A DNA stretch of 64,000 nt from Asterias amurensis (GCF_032118995.1 NC_092656.1:22774965-22838964); one strand, 5' to 3'; counted from the stretch's first letter, positions 49,901-58,361 are shown. Program-made: numbers and translations. The notes: generated from the sequence alone by a model not told the origin.

Positions 49901-52724
49901 CACACATATCCTGGTCATTTGATTGGCAGAACACTTGACTTGTCTCATCTTTTGTAATCCGTCCTAACTTAAGATGAGTTCAATGCGTCCTAACATCCTC
50001 AAATACGGAACTGAACTCGTCTGCATTCCTAAGATTAATCCCAAGTTAGGAAGAGTTTGGTGAAATTGACAGCTGTTATGAATAACTCATGAGTGAGGTC
50101 GCTTTTGTTTTCAAAGTAGATTTTCCAGAGTGTTGGGTGGACAATTTTTGTGTATAATGTATTTTCTGAGCTAAGCCTATAACTGAAATAAGGAGTGAAC
50201 TCATTCATTCGCATGCGCAAGTCATAGTCGATCAATGATGATGATGAGAAACTTGATTGAGGAAATGCTATTTACCTTTAGAAGCTGAGCTCCAGCTATC
50301 CTGTCTAAGGGTCTCATTAATTCAGGATCTATTACTAGGTCCTTCATCTCAGGAATCTGCAAGGTATGATGAGGGGTGAGTGGAGATGATGTGATGTGAT
50401 AATTATCTGATAAGAAATATTGTCCACATGAATATCAAATCCCTAACCCAGAAGTGTCCTTGGCTATAGACACTCCTGACATGCCTGAATCCTGAAAACA
50501 AATTACCCACTATGGTAATGTAAATGATCAGTCCCACATTTACATGATTTGGTACACGTTTGTTTACCTCAGGCTTCCAAGCTTCACTGATTAACTGCAA
50601 AAATGAGTGTATATTGACTCAATCTTTAACAAAACCAGGTGGTTTAGAGGTACATGTAGGTAAGTTCAAAATTACATCAACAAGAGACGGTACATACACG
50701 TACATGTATCCATGCAGGATACATGAATAATATTTTGATACAGGAGGCTCCCGTCATGCCAATGCAAGTCGCCCAATAAAAGTGGGTTCTGTCCCATGCT
50801 CACCATTTTGGCTTTATAAACATGATAAATGTACAAACATTTAACCCCCCCCCCTTGACAAAGTTTCACAAACATTTGCCTCAAAATAATAAATCAGTAT
50901 TGAACTTTTAAAGTACTTAAATACAATGATCCATTTAGACCTTTTTGCGAATCATGCCTGGCTGATTTTTCTCAATGCTTTTCGACAATTGAGAAAAATC
51001 AGCAAGGCGGGATTTGCGATATTCGGTCTATCAATTTATTAAAATAAAGTAACACAAATGAATGGGACAAAAGAGTGAGGAAAATTTCTGTATCCTGCCA
51101 CCACTTTTTATTTGTTATGTAGGTAATAACAAAATATTTGTTTACCAAATGAGATATTACTTTTTGTAAAAAATATTTTAAAAAATTGTGAAAAAGTGCT
51201 GGCAGCATACAATTTGAATCGTGTATTCCACCACTACTGTGACTTTGTCACTCATTTTGTTTTATTAAAACAAACATTGACTAGACACCAAACAAATTTT
51301 GGGGAGGCGGAAAAGTTTCTGTATGGCGCCATCACTTTTTCATGTTGTATCTAATTTATGCAATTATTGATAATGATATGCCTTTTAGTCAAAATTTGTG
51401 AAAAAGTGGTGGCGCCATACGGAAAGTTTATATCCGGGGAGGCTTCAACAATAGTATGCTTTTCAAGTTTCAAAATCAAATGACAAGTCTTTTTTAAGTA
51501 GCAGATCGGGCACTGGTGACTTGTTGGGAGATGACTGTGCGGCCCTACTCCTAGAACTATTTCGGTTTCGTCCGGCTATCGTCTCCCGTAACCTCATAGG
51601 TTTATATCTCTCACGCGTTCAACGACCCATGGTTCAATGAATTTCGGCATCAGGAATCTCTCTTTTTTTTTTTTTTAATCTCGCCAAAATTAGGCTCTAT
51701 GTGTCCTTTGATGTATCAATGTGTATTCTTTTGACCAGAGAATCCACTCCACAATCTCAAAAATTGTTAAAAATGATAAATTCTTACCGTAATTTCAGAT
51801 TCCCTATCTACTGTACGTGTTACTCCTCTGCCAACAATAATTGAAAATTACCCGACCTCGTTTTGCGAAAATGCGTCACGAGAGGGCGGGTACGATCCGT
51901 GATTTGTGTACAAAACATACACGGAACCACGAAGCTCGCACAGGGTACCAGTATGTACACTTTTTGCACACAGCCGTTTACATACTGGTACCCTGTGCGA
52001 GCTTCGTGGTTCCGTGTATGTTTTGTACACAAATCACGGATCGCACCCGCCCTCTCGTGACGCATTTTCGCAAAACGAGGTCGGGTAATTTTCAATTATT
52101 GTTGGCAGAGGAGTAACACGTACAGTAGATAGGGAATCTGAAATTACGGTAAGAATTTATCATTTTTAACAATTTTTGAGATTGTGGAGTGGATTCTCTG
52201 GTCAAAAGAATACACGTTGATACATCAAAGGACACATAGAGCCTAATTTTGGCGAGATTAAAAAAAAAAAAAAGAGAGATTCCTGATGCCGAAATTCATT
52301 GAACCATGGGTCGTTGAACGCGTGAGAGATATAAACCTATGAGGTTACGGGAGACGATAGCCGGACGAAACCGAAATAGTTCTAGGAGTAGTGCGGCCCC
52401 ATCCATCCAGCACAACCAGGCAGAGGACTGCACACAGACCTGACGCAGGCCACGCCCACCCACGTACAGACAGTGCAGAGTTCTGCAGCTAGCAGAAATA
52501 GCAGGTCGACTGATTACTGAATTGTCCGAAAACTGGACAAACATAAGTAAACGGACAGTACTACGCCTAATTCGAGCACAATGTGAATAATATGAAGCTT
52601 GCGTTCAACATGTAGCGCTTTATCAGACTGTTGAACTACTTACAGATTCCAAAAGATGTACCAAATGTTCTTTTGAGAGTTGTTTCAACACGGAGAAATC
52701 CGGAGACTTTATGGTAGTCGCCAT
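31475..52724 (-). CDS. VPS33B: VPS33B: Sec1/Munc18-family vesicle tethering protein, 21 exons
   Basis: SM protein expected to pair with VIPAS39 and control late endosome/lysosome-related organelle trafficking. Exons in coding order: 52644-52724, 50568-50594, 50276-50356, 49702-49763, 49061-49110, 48218-48285, 47836-47881, 47380-47474, 46739-46843, 45653-45827, 42751-42824, 42067-42153, 41597-41690, 38971-39048, 38187-38251, 35555-35609, 34362-34585, 33686-33784, 33366-33459, 32499-32618, 31475-31554. All introns are GT-AG, phases agree, and the total is 619 residues (vertebrate VPS33B about 617). Diagnostic stretches: PEFSVLK-type start (PDFSVLKQLSKEHLVHLLES), MRPLDRIA, LELPSFFRDYFL, NEIGHIFLIDREADLVTPLC, YEGLLDETFGIKSG, HLLTFSNLRKLGLYTEQ, AYVFSGA-like SYVFSGAFTPLTCKL, VYFLGGCTYAEMAALR. 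These fit VPS33B better than VPS33A. It ends GSLNDGKK. The promoter side has a CCAAT box at about 52747. Intron 1 (50595-52643) holds the foldback element, intron 10 the 30-bp minisatellite and intron 13 a nested transposon. Confidence 0.95.
32671..33008 (+). mobile_element. Full-length tRNA-headed SINE
   Basis: The head GTTGTGGCTGAGCGGATAAG ... GAGTGTGGGTTTGAATCCCG has A-box- and B-box-like promoter elements. The large spacing between them fits derivation from a type II (Leu/Ser) tRNA. The body includes CTCTCCACCCTGGGGTAAAT. The 3' end AAGCGCTTTGGGACGCCCTC ... GGTTATTGTTATTAA carries the tail. It is the best copy in the window and served as my reference for the others. It lies just upstream (in VPS33B sense) of exon 20, in intron 19. 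Confidence 0.85.
33985..34135 (-). mobile_element. SINE head, reverse
   Basis: The minus strand gives GTAGTGGCTGAGCAGTCTAG ... GAGTATGGGTTCGAATCCTG and ACACTTGTGCTCTTGCGCAA. It is the head and beginning of the body of the 32671 family, in VPS33B intron 17. Confidence 0.7.
34195..34320. repeat. Interspersed repeat, family D
   Basis: Contains CATTGGCTGAGAGTTGTGCG, CATGCACTTTGTCATTC and GCGTTTTGTGCAATCCATC, each shared with 10255-10375 and/or 14395-14505. It ends about 40 bp from the donor of VPS33B exon 17 (34362). Confidence 0.6.
34715..34925 (-). mobile_element. SINE family 2 copy, reverse
   Basis: The minus strand contains GGTCACTTAGGTGGTAGAGT, CCGGAGGCCAAAGGTTAAAA and the family 2 body. 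It is decayed relative to 63540 and lies in VPS33B intron 16. Confidence 0.55.
35655..35945 (+). mobile_element. SINE copy
   Basis: AGCCAAGAGCTTAACTAAAG ... CAGAGGGTGGGAGTCGAGTA is a decayed head. It is followed by CTTGAGCAAGATACTTTACC, CTTTGTCCTTCGGACG and AAAGAACCCAGAACAC. It starts about 45 bp upstream (in gene sense) of VPS33B exon 16, in intron 15. Confidence 0.65.
37346..37576. mobile_element. MITE family C copy
   Basis: Ends GGGACCAATTTCATAGAGCT and AGCAGCTCTATGAAATTGGG, about 230 bp, with hairpin arms. It lies in VPS33B intron 15. A lone tRNA-like B box (GTGGGTTCGAATCCCACTC) sits 55 bp to its right. Confidence 0.85.
39200..39330 (+). mobile_element. SINE family 2 fragment
   Basis: GGCATGTTAATCTGGAGGTC, GCAGGCTCGAATCCTGCTCA and the body AACCCAATCAGTTTGACCTG match the copy at 63540. 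The A-box end is missing. It lies in VPS33B intron 13. Confidence 0.7.
39385..39605 (+). mobile_element. LINE fragment, post-RT region
   Basis: Open frame with LLMRVQNISWQDYKTKEQIY and VAQHRVRFAGHCLRAKD. This is the conserved region after the reverse transcriptase in RTE-like and related non-LTR elements (pattern L-x-x-x-x-N-x-S-W-x-D-x-x-T-N-x-x-L-Y-G ... R-x-x-F-A-G-H-C). Only about 70 residues remain. It abuts the family B MITE at 39620. Confidence 0.7.
39698..41470. mobile_element. DNA element with six GTCACGCGAGTCAC motifs, nested in a MITE
   Basis: 1,773 bp inserted in the family B MITE. The ends are CAGCCATTCCAT and its exact complement ATGGAATGGCTG, a 12-bp terminal inverted repeat. 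The flanks ATAT (left) and ACAT (right) fit a roughly 4-bp target duplication with one change. Inside are six copies of the 14-mer at 40058, 40226, 41055, 41077, 41266 and 41444, all in the same direction. There is no long coding frame, so it is non-autonomous. I do not recognise the superfamily. Confidence 0.7.
40794..40875. repeat. Hairpin, GGTTCTGAAAAGAA arms
   Basis: Arms GGTTCTGAAAAGAACTGGTG and TTGAACCACCAATTCTTTTC-AGAACC are nearly perfect complements about 80 bp end to end. It lies inside the 39698-41470 element. A single related arm (CAGTTCTTTTCAGAACTG) is at 35392. Confidence 0.75.
42280..42420 (-). mobile_element. tRNA-headed SINE fragment, second head type
   Basis: On the minus strand GGGTCGTGGGTTCGAATCCC is followed by CCTGTGATTTTTTTCACAGG and a body shared with 13870-14005. 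It lies in VPS33B intron 11. Confidence 0.6.
42875..42950 (-). mobile_element. tRNA-like SINE head
   Basis: The minus strand reads GCTAGCTCGCTCAGCTAGTA ... CGTAGGTTGTAGGTTCAAGT. It is a family 2 head lying 50 bp from VPS33B exon 11 (42824). Confidence 0.55.
43050..43404. other. CG-rich block in VPS33B intron 10
   Basis: CG dinucleotides are far denser here than in the surrounding intron (GGCCCGGCGCGGCAC, CTCGCACACGCGGCTC). A CCAAT box (GGCCAATCACAG) lies at about 43339 and GCGCG nearby. TATA-like strings were not convincing. It could be a small CpG island or an inserted sequence; I could not decide. Confidence 0.4.
43405..44150. repeat. 30-bp minisatellite with higher-order pattern
   Basis: About 24 copies of a 30-bp unit (TTGTGTATGGTTGTGTAGTT plus TCCCATTGAC). 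A variant unit with TTGTAAAGTG recurs at 43651, 43831 and 44041, that is 6 and then 7 units apart. The unit after it (TTTCCAATTGAC) recurs at the same 210-bp step, so larger blocks were duplicated. The 272- and 254-codon open frames here exist only because 30 is a multiple of three. It lies in VPS33B intron 10. Confidence 0.97.
44151..45480. other. Intron 10 spacer, no gene seen
   Basis: About 1.3 kb of VPS33B intron 10. Its left 250 bp share the CG-rich composition seen on the other side of the minisatellite. No exon of VPS33B is missing between exons 10 and 11, because protein similarity is continuous across this intron. Confidence 0.5.
45484..45594. mobile_element. MITE family A, internal-deleted half copy
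   Basis: Bounded by TTAA at both ends. It contains TTTTCACAGGCTTGTTATTT, TATGCTTATGATGGGATACA and TTGACAATTACCAACTGTGT, the right arm of family A. It ends 59 bp from VPS33B exon 10 (45653). Confidence 0.75.
45866..46255. mobile_element. MITE family B, near-perfect palindrome
   Basis: 390 bp, TTAA-flanked, with arms reading AGGAACACGTTGCCTTGGAT inward from both ends and meeting near GTCAAAATTTTGAC at about 46055-46068. It lies 39 bp upstream of VPS33B exon 10. It is nearly identical, in inverted orientation, to the copy at 58857-59249. Short open frames on it are not genes. Confidence 0.92.
46925..47275 (-). mobile_element. SINE copy with (AAT)n tail, reverse
   Basis: An (AAT)n run at 46931-46968 is followed by the complement of the AGCGCT...TATATAAGAAG tail. 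The body (GGGTAAATGGGAACCTGTGA, AGCAAGACACAT) follows and then the tRNA-like head GTGTGGGTTTGAATCCCGGT. A nearly complete copy of the 32671 family, in VPS33B intron 8. Confidence 0.8.
49436..49675 (-). mobile_element. SINE copy, reverse
   Basis: The minus strand contains GTGTCATGGCCAATCAGTTA, GATGTGGGTTAGAACCCGGT and TTGTCCTTGAGCAAGACACT with TGAAATGGGTGCCTGTGAGG. It ends about 25 bp from the donor of VPS33B exon 4 (49702). Confidence 0.65.
49930..50070. repeat. Palindromic repeat related to 25660
   Basis: CCTAACTTAAGATGAGTTCA and GTTAGGAAGAGTTTGGTGAA share blocks with 25660-25800. It is probably a MITE relic in VPS33B intron 3. Confidence 0.45.
50936..51030. repeat. Imperfect palindrome, 95 bp
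   Basis: Arms TAGACCTTTTTGCGAATCAT...CTGATTTTTCTCAAT and ATTGAGAAAAATCAG...GCGATATTCGGTCTA pair with a short loop. It lies in VPS33B intron 1. Confidence 0.75.
51085..51215. repeat. Hairpin element, CTGCCACCACTTTTT arms
   Basis: TTTCTGTATCCTGCCACCAC on the left pairs with GTGCTGGCAGCATACAATTT on the right. The centre is AT-rich. Confidence 0.65.
51308..51432. repeat. Hairpin element, GGCGCCA arms
   Basis: TTTCTGTATGGCGCCATCAC pairs with GTGGTGGCGCCATACGGAAA. It is a sibling of the hairpin at 51085 with better preserved arms. A lone arm (CTGCCACCACCTTTTCAC) occurs at about 5318. Confidence 0.75.
51537..52399. mobile_element. Foldback DNA element with 415-bp arms and 9-bp target duplication
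   Basis: Two arms, 51546-51960 and 51976-52390, are inverted copies of equal length that differ at only a handful of bases. They are separated by a 15-bp spacer. The 9-mer GTGCGGCCC lies immediately outside both ends in the same orientation (51537-51545 and 52391-52399). Long inverted repeats with a 9-bp target-site duplication are typical of Mutator-like (MULE/foldback) elements. No transposase is present; the matching 91-codon frames on both strands simply reflect the palindrome. It is inserted in VPS33B intron 1, about 245 bp from exon 1. Confidence 0.88.
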
Positions 52725-52739
52725 CCTTAGAGATGTTTG

Positions 52740-52755
52740 TAACAGCCAATCAAGA
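52740..52755 (-). promoter_or_regulatory. CCAAT box upstream of VPS33B
   Basis: GCCAATCA on the plus strand (GATTGGC in gene sense is the inverted CCAAT) lies about 20-25 bp before the ATG at 52724, followed by GGCGC. It suggests a short leader and a TATA-less promoter. Inference from motif and position only. Confidence 0.35.
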
Positions 52756-53752
52756 GATGGCGCTGTTCACCGAATCTGTACTGGAATTAGAATTGTGAAC
52801 GGTCGCGATGCTGACGAGACCAATTCTGTTCTGAAATTGGAATTTGTGGACGGTCGCGATGCAAGTTCCCCCATCAACATGATAATAACAGTGTTCGTCA
52901 CCAACCTAACCCCCTACCTAAATGACAAAGGTAATGCATGAAACAAACACACCAAAAGAGAAATAACTCGGAAGGCGGCGGCAAAAGGATGAAGGGCGGC
53001 TCCGTGTAGTCTATAAGATTTGGCAACTACCTGTAAGGAGTAGATTCTGTATACCCTGGTGGGGTTCGAAACTACTTCTCATAGCTTTCTCAGTACATGT
53101 TAATTCACATTGGGGACAGAATCTCCTGCTGATAGGTTTCCTTTGGAAACCGGGTATTGGCATATTACACACAGTGGCGGCTGTGTGGTTAGCAGGAGAT
53201 TGAAATTACTCACGAGTTTCTACCGCAGAAACAGCCCGCGAACGCTTCTTTTTGACAGGCTATTGAAATGCAGAAAATTAGCAAAGTGGGCTCACCTGTC
53301 ACAGTGACAGAAATTACATGACCTTATGAGATACAACCAAAAAGTTCTTTACAACCCATACAAAAATTGAAAATTTTATTGGGCTGTTTCTTCGAATTTT
53401 ATACAGACCGACTCTCGCGTATGGAAGCCTACTGGAATCGGTAAACAGCCCGAGCAGAGTCCCACCAAATTGAAGGCATACATCAATTTGGCTAGTAATA
53501 ATGATCATCGATAACAATGGGCGTCAGCGAGGTGGTTAAACTAAATGGGGGTACATCATACGAATGGGTGTATTTCTTTGTAAAGATATTATTTTTATAA
53601 GACGTCCAGCGTTTGCCGAAACCGCGGGCCTCCTAATTAATGTGTACAGAACGTTTCTTTCAACTTGAACGACTGAAAAAAGTAACAGTATGATTAATCA
53701 AGACACATTAATCTTGTTTTAATAGCCTCATATTCTCCGTCAATTAGTTTGT
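52756..53752. other. VPS33B-methyltransferase spacer, left part
   Basis: No gene recognised. A 20-bp block with GGTCGCGATGC is repeated (52801 and 52852), together with TTCTG...AAATT(A/G)GAATT before it, a 60-bp tandem duplication. The rest is unremarkable. Confidence 0.5.
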
Positions 53753-54156
53753 TTAAAGACAATGGACACTTTTGGTAAAAATAATATGCCAAAGACCAGT
53801 CTTCTCACTTGGTGTATCTCAACATACGCATAAAACAACAAACCTATGAAAATTTTGAGCTCGATTAGTCGTCGGAGTTGCGAGATAACTTTGAAAGAAA
53901 AAGAAAAAACCTAATTGAACACGAAGTTGTGTGCTTTCAGATGCTTGATTTCGAGACCTCAAATTAATTCTAAACTTGAGGTCTCGAAATCAAATTCGTG
54001 GAATTACTTCTTTCTCGAAAACTACGTCACTTCAGAGGGAGCCGTTTTTCACAATGTTTTATACTACCAACCCCTCCCAATTGCTCATTACCAAGTGAGG
54101 TTTTTTGCTAATAATAATTTTGAGTAATTATTACCAATAGTGTACACTGCCTTTAA
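53753..54156. mobile_element. MITE family A, full copy
   Basis: TTAA-bounded. It starts AAGACAATGGACACTTTTGG and ends AGTGTACACTGCC. The central palindrome TTTCGAGACCTCAAATTAAT...GAGGTCTCGAAATCAAATTC is well preserved. It ends 118 bp from the methyltransferase stop codon. Confidence 0.88.
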
Positions 54157-54273
54157 TACTCATCAAACACTCCTAAAATAAGGTAATGAAAAGGAAACAA
54201 CAATTATGAGGAAAAAAAAACCACACAGGATTGACTGAAATGCCGACTACCGTATAGCCAGCACACTTTTGAG

Positions 54274-57200
54274 CTATGCCATAGGTTTCACACACATCAA
54301 GTGCACCCCGTCGTTACATGCTTCAGTAACAGACACTACCTGGAACTTGGCCTGTTCAAGTGCTTTCTGCGCCTCCTCCCTGCCCCACAATCCACCCAAG
54401 CCTGCCCCGTCCCCCGGGCAGAGTGAAATAGGCAAACAGGTCACCAAACTATACGAATATGCGAGGACTATGGACTTTCTGTCTTGTCTCTCTAAGTTAT
54501 CCTCCAGATTTGAATACGCATTGATCTCGATCACCGAGAGGGTTCCTCCGGGTTTGAGCACCCGATGCATCTCTCGGAGAGCCTTGGTGGGGTATGAGAG
54601 ATCATGAAGGACGAAATGCACGAAGAGATAGTCGAATTTGTCCGTCCAGTCAGTGGGCATGAGCGAGATATCGGCCTTGATGAACTCGACATTGGAGAGA
54701 CCCATCTCGGCTGCTTTGTATCGAGCTGTTCTGAGAGCGGGTTGAGATATATCCAATCCGTAAAACCTGCTCTTGAAAAAGCGTCTAGCCATTGTGATGG
54801 TGGCTGTACCTTCCCCACACCCGAGATCCAGAACGTGAATTCCAGTCTCTGAAATCAAAGGTATGACACAAAAACATGTTGGATGTACACTGTAGAAACT
54901 CCCGGGTCAAAATTTACCCGGATTGGAGTCATTTTGAGCCTGACCCATTTATGGGTAAGTTTGATCCGGAACCTGTTTCAAAATCGCCAAGATGGTTCAA
55001 ACCGACAACGAATCAAATGCAAAATCACACCTTTTAGCCTGTTTTTCGAATTTTGACCCGGAAATAATGTCAGGCTCAACGGAGAACAGATAAGTCTGAC
55101 CCGGGAATTTTTAGAGTGCAAAGACAAAACAAAACTCGACAAAACACTTTGATCTTCATGCAATTCAACTATTTTTGTATTGTGTTTTTTGGTTGTCTTA
55201 CCAAGACAGCGATGCACCTGAGGCATAGATGGAAGGAATTCTTGAATCAGCTGATCCTGACAGAAACGTCCTTGCGTCAGGTGAATGAGGTCGTCAAGTT
55301 TGTGATACTCTTCAAAAGGAACCCCTTCAAAAATGAAACGAAAAAACAGCGGCAGTTTCGTTATCTTTGTCACATGTTGATATTTTTGGTAATGAAAACA
55401 CAATTGATTGTGCTGACATTATTTTAAGAATTGCGAAAGGATAATGTACGAAATATTTAATAGCACTGCCAAGCACAATTGATTTGCTTCTGCCTATATT
55501 TACCATTGTGCTAAACGTACGCCAAATGCTGTGGTGATCTGCAGTACCATAAAGACTCGGTCCAATTTCCTATGAGCTGCTTTAGCAGAAAATAATGCTT
55601 AAAGGAATACATTGCCTTGGGTCGGTCGAGTTGGTCTTTGAAAAGCGTTCTGTAACCGTTTGTTATAAAATCGGTATGGTAAGAAAGATGTTGTAAAAGT
55701 AGCATACAATGATCTACACAAATATGCCTCGAAATTGCGTGGTTTTCGTTACCTCGTCGACAATCACGTTCGGCCATTTATGGGAGTCAAAAATTTGACT
55801 CCCATAAATGGCCGACCGTGTTAGTTCGCGACGTAAAATGAAAACCGTGCAATTTTGAGTGATACGTGTGTGGCTCATTATATTCTATTTTTAAAACATC
55901 TTTCTAACCATATGCATTTCATAACAAACGGTTTCAAACACTTTTCATAGACCAACTCGTCCGATCCGAGGCAACGTGTTCCTTTAAAGACACTTGACAC
56001 TTTTGGTAATTGTCAAAGACCAGTCTTCTCACTTGGTGTATCTAAACATGCATAAAATAACAACCCTGTGAAAATTTGAGCTCAATTGGTCGTCGAAGTT
56101 GCGAGATAATAATGAAAGAAAATACAACCTTGTCACACGAAGTTGTGTACTTTCAGATGCTTGATTTCGAGACCTCAAAATCTAATTCTGAGGTCTCGAA
56201 ATCAAATTCGTGGAAAATTACTTCTTTCTCGAAAACTAGGTTTATTCAGAGGGAGCCGTGTCTCACAATGTTTTATACCACCAACCTCTCCCCATTACTC
56301 GTTACCAAGTAAGGTTTTATGATAATATTTTTTTTGAGTAATTACCAATAGTGTCCAGTACCTTTAACCTTTATCAGCTGATCAACATAACAGGATAGCG
56401 GTCACAATTGTACACGCAACATTGCAATTTTGTCTGGTTACCTTAAAAAATGGTGGCGTTTGTCTACTTTTCACAATTTAAGCAGCTCTATGATATAGGC
56501 CCGGATGCTCAACATTATCTTCACTTACAATTTTTGTTTTGCTAATTATTTCGAGCCAAACGCCGCTTGACTGTACGAAAACCTTATTTATTCACCTGTT
56601 GGCCCATCCTTTCTGAAGCATTCTGCAACTTTGAAGAATCCTCCATAAAGAATGGGTAACGTCATCACCAGACCTTTTAACTCCATGATGTTTGATCGGT
56701 GGGATGGAAGCCAGAATTTCCCTTCGTTTGGGTCAAAGTTCGTGATGTTTGCGGCGGCCATGTATCCCAACCACTCCCTTACATACCTGTCCAAATACAA
56801 TGTTGAGTAAACATGGCAGTTAATTTTATTGAATTTAAAATCGACTTTATTGCACGAGTCTCATGTTCCGACCATAATATGGGAACCTGTGCACCAGATT
56901 AACAAGTTAATAAACGAAATTTTATTTGCATGTGCACTACCATGCTAAAACAAACTTATGCTTTGATTTTCTAACGGCTCAATGCTGTGTGTTTTCAATC
57001 CATCGGGCGTGTCCACACACCACACACAGCAAGTTGAAAGTAGGGACTACTGGCACTCAGGAATATCTTCAAATTAGCCGCTTTGGGAATGGGTGAACAT
57101 TTTCCCTGAAATGTTTATCACCACCTTTGCAACCAACGATTATTCTGTGAATCAGTTTTGGTTGAATTGTTTGTTAACACCAAGACATTTTGTTTATGTA

Positions 57201-57773
57201 ACGAACAACTCCACACCAAAAATACAAACAAATAACACAACTTATAAATAAACCACGTTCACAAACAAGTTTAAAAAAATGTACATTTGTTTGATACCAT
57301 GCAAAATAATAACAATAATAATCAATAAATAAACAAAATAAATAAATTAAGAGATAAGCGATAAATAAATAAACAAATTAACGATAAATGAATAAATAAA
57401 TAAATCAAGCAATTAATGAATGAATAAATAAATAATTAGTTAAATTAATTTATAGACATAAATAGGTAAATTGAAACAAAAGAATTGTTTTAAATCAAAG
57501 TTAGTTGTGAACAATATTTATTGGTACCCGTTTTTACCTTTCTTTCATGCCAGCCAAGTCTGCAATCTCCTGGCTGGTTTTCTTGTTCTCTCCCATTGAG
57601 ATCATCACATCAAACAGACCCGTCTCCATACCCATGGCTAGCCCAATACCAGCTATACCTCCTACAAGCTGCTGGGTAACCCGACTTGTAAACTCAGTCG
57701 CGGTTTCAGTTTCAGCGCCGGACGCCATTCCTCGCAATTGTTTTTTTGTGAGATTGTTCAATGGTATGACCAT
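54274..57773 (-). CDS. Class I SAM-dependent methyltransferase, Rv2258c-like, 4 exons
   Basis: Exons in coding order: 57538-57773, 56596-56786, 55202-55324, 54274-54848; phases agree, giving 374 residues. The substrate is unknown. The C-terminal half is a Rossmann-type methyltransferase: motif I VLDLGCGEGT (about residues 189-198), FYGLDIS after the second strand, FDYLFVHFVLHDL (motif IV region) and VLKPGGTLSVIE. The N-terminal half (TQQLVGGIAGIGLAMGMETG, IADLAGMKERYVREWLGYMA) is the helical winged-helix-like domain found in small-molecule methyltransferases such as the Rv2258c family, where it shapes the substrate pocket. The second residue block offers an alternative start at Met16 (57728), which would remove 15 residues. 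No targeting signal seen. The stop TAG at 54274 follows VKPMA. The soluble, single-domain character suggests a metabolic enzyme; I cannot name the reaction. Confidence 0.88.
55599..55987. mobile_element. MITE family B copy
   Basis: TTAA-flanked palindrome starting AGGAATACATTGCC, centred on GTCAAAAATTTGACTCCCAT at about 55787. It is moderately diverged between arms. The right TTAA is shared with the next element. It lies in methyltransferase intron 2. Confidence 0.88.
55984..56367. mobile_element. MITE family A copy abutting family B
   Basis: It starts at the same TTAA that ends the family B copy and runs to GTGTCCAGTACCTTTAA. The central palindrome GAGACCTCAAAATCT...GAGGTCTCGAAATC is present. 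It lies in methyltransferase intron 2. Confidence 0.88.
57295..57450 (+). repeat. AT-rich AATAAA-type low-complexity tract
   Basis: Irregular repeats of AATAAATAAACA and AATAAATGAATA over about 150 bp in methyltransferase intron 1. This is simple sequence; the many AATAAA strings should not be read as polyadenylation signals. Confidence 0.85.
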
Positions 57774-57876
57774 GGTACTAATAGTAATACTTCATCGTGT
57801 GGAGTTCCGATATTGATATTCAATTGCAGATAAAAAAATATAAAAAAATTTGTAAATTACCACCATGAAGGCTCGC

Positions 57877-57890
57877 CACGTGTAACCAAT
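57877..57890 (-). promoter_or_regulatory. E-box and CCAAT pair upstream of the methyltransferase
   Basis: CACGTG at 57877-57882 and CCAAT at 57886-57890 lie about 105-115 bp before the start codon at 57773. Such a pair is common in metazoan promoters; function here is inferred from position only. Confidence 0.35.
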
Positions 57891-58015
57891 AAAAGACAAT
57901 GGTTTGAAACCGTTCATAAATAACGGCAAATCAATAACGAATTATAGACGGCACAATAGCCTTATTGTGTACACAGTGATTGTCGGGTTAATGTTAACCG
58001 ATACAATATTGTATT

Positions 58016-58361
58016 TCAAGGCAATGGACACCTATTAATGGCAATTGTCAGGACCAGTGTTTTCACTATTGGTGTGTCCAAACATAACGCCAAAAAATGC
58101 ATGTGAAAATTTGGACTCGATTGGTCATTGAAGTTGCAAGAGAACAATGAACACAAAGCAGCCTTGCTGCACAAAGTGTGTGATTTCAGATGCCTATAAT
58201 AAAAGGTTTCAGACCCAAAGTCTTTTAAATTAAAATTTTACTTCTAAGTGAGCAATTTTCACATTTTTTATACTATCTACAGCTCTCAATTGCTCGTTAC
58301 CAAGTAAGTTCTTATGCTAACAATCAATTTGATTAATTACCAATAGTGTTCAGTTCCTTAA
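58016..58361. mobile_element. MITE family A, diverged copy
   Basis: AAGGCAATGGACACCTATTA on the left and CAATAGTGTTCAGTTCCTTAA on the right, with recognisable but decayed family A blocks (TTGGACTCGATTGGTCATTG, CTCGTTACCAAGTAAG). Confidence 0.8.

Noticed and set aside
51820-52116. Two 91-codon frames with the same protein on opposite strands
   Set aside because: A mirror artefact of the foldback element's two arms.
31475-52724. VPS33A as the identity of the SM-family gene
   Set aside because: The stretches NEIGHIFLIDREADLV, LELPSFFRDYFL, HLLTFSNLRKLGLYTEQ and VYFLGGCTYAE fit VPS33B better, and the length also matches VPS33B.
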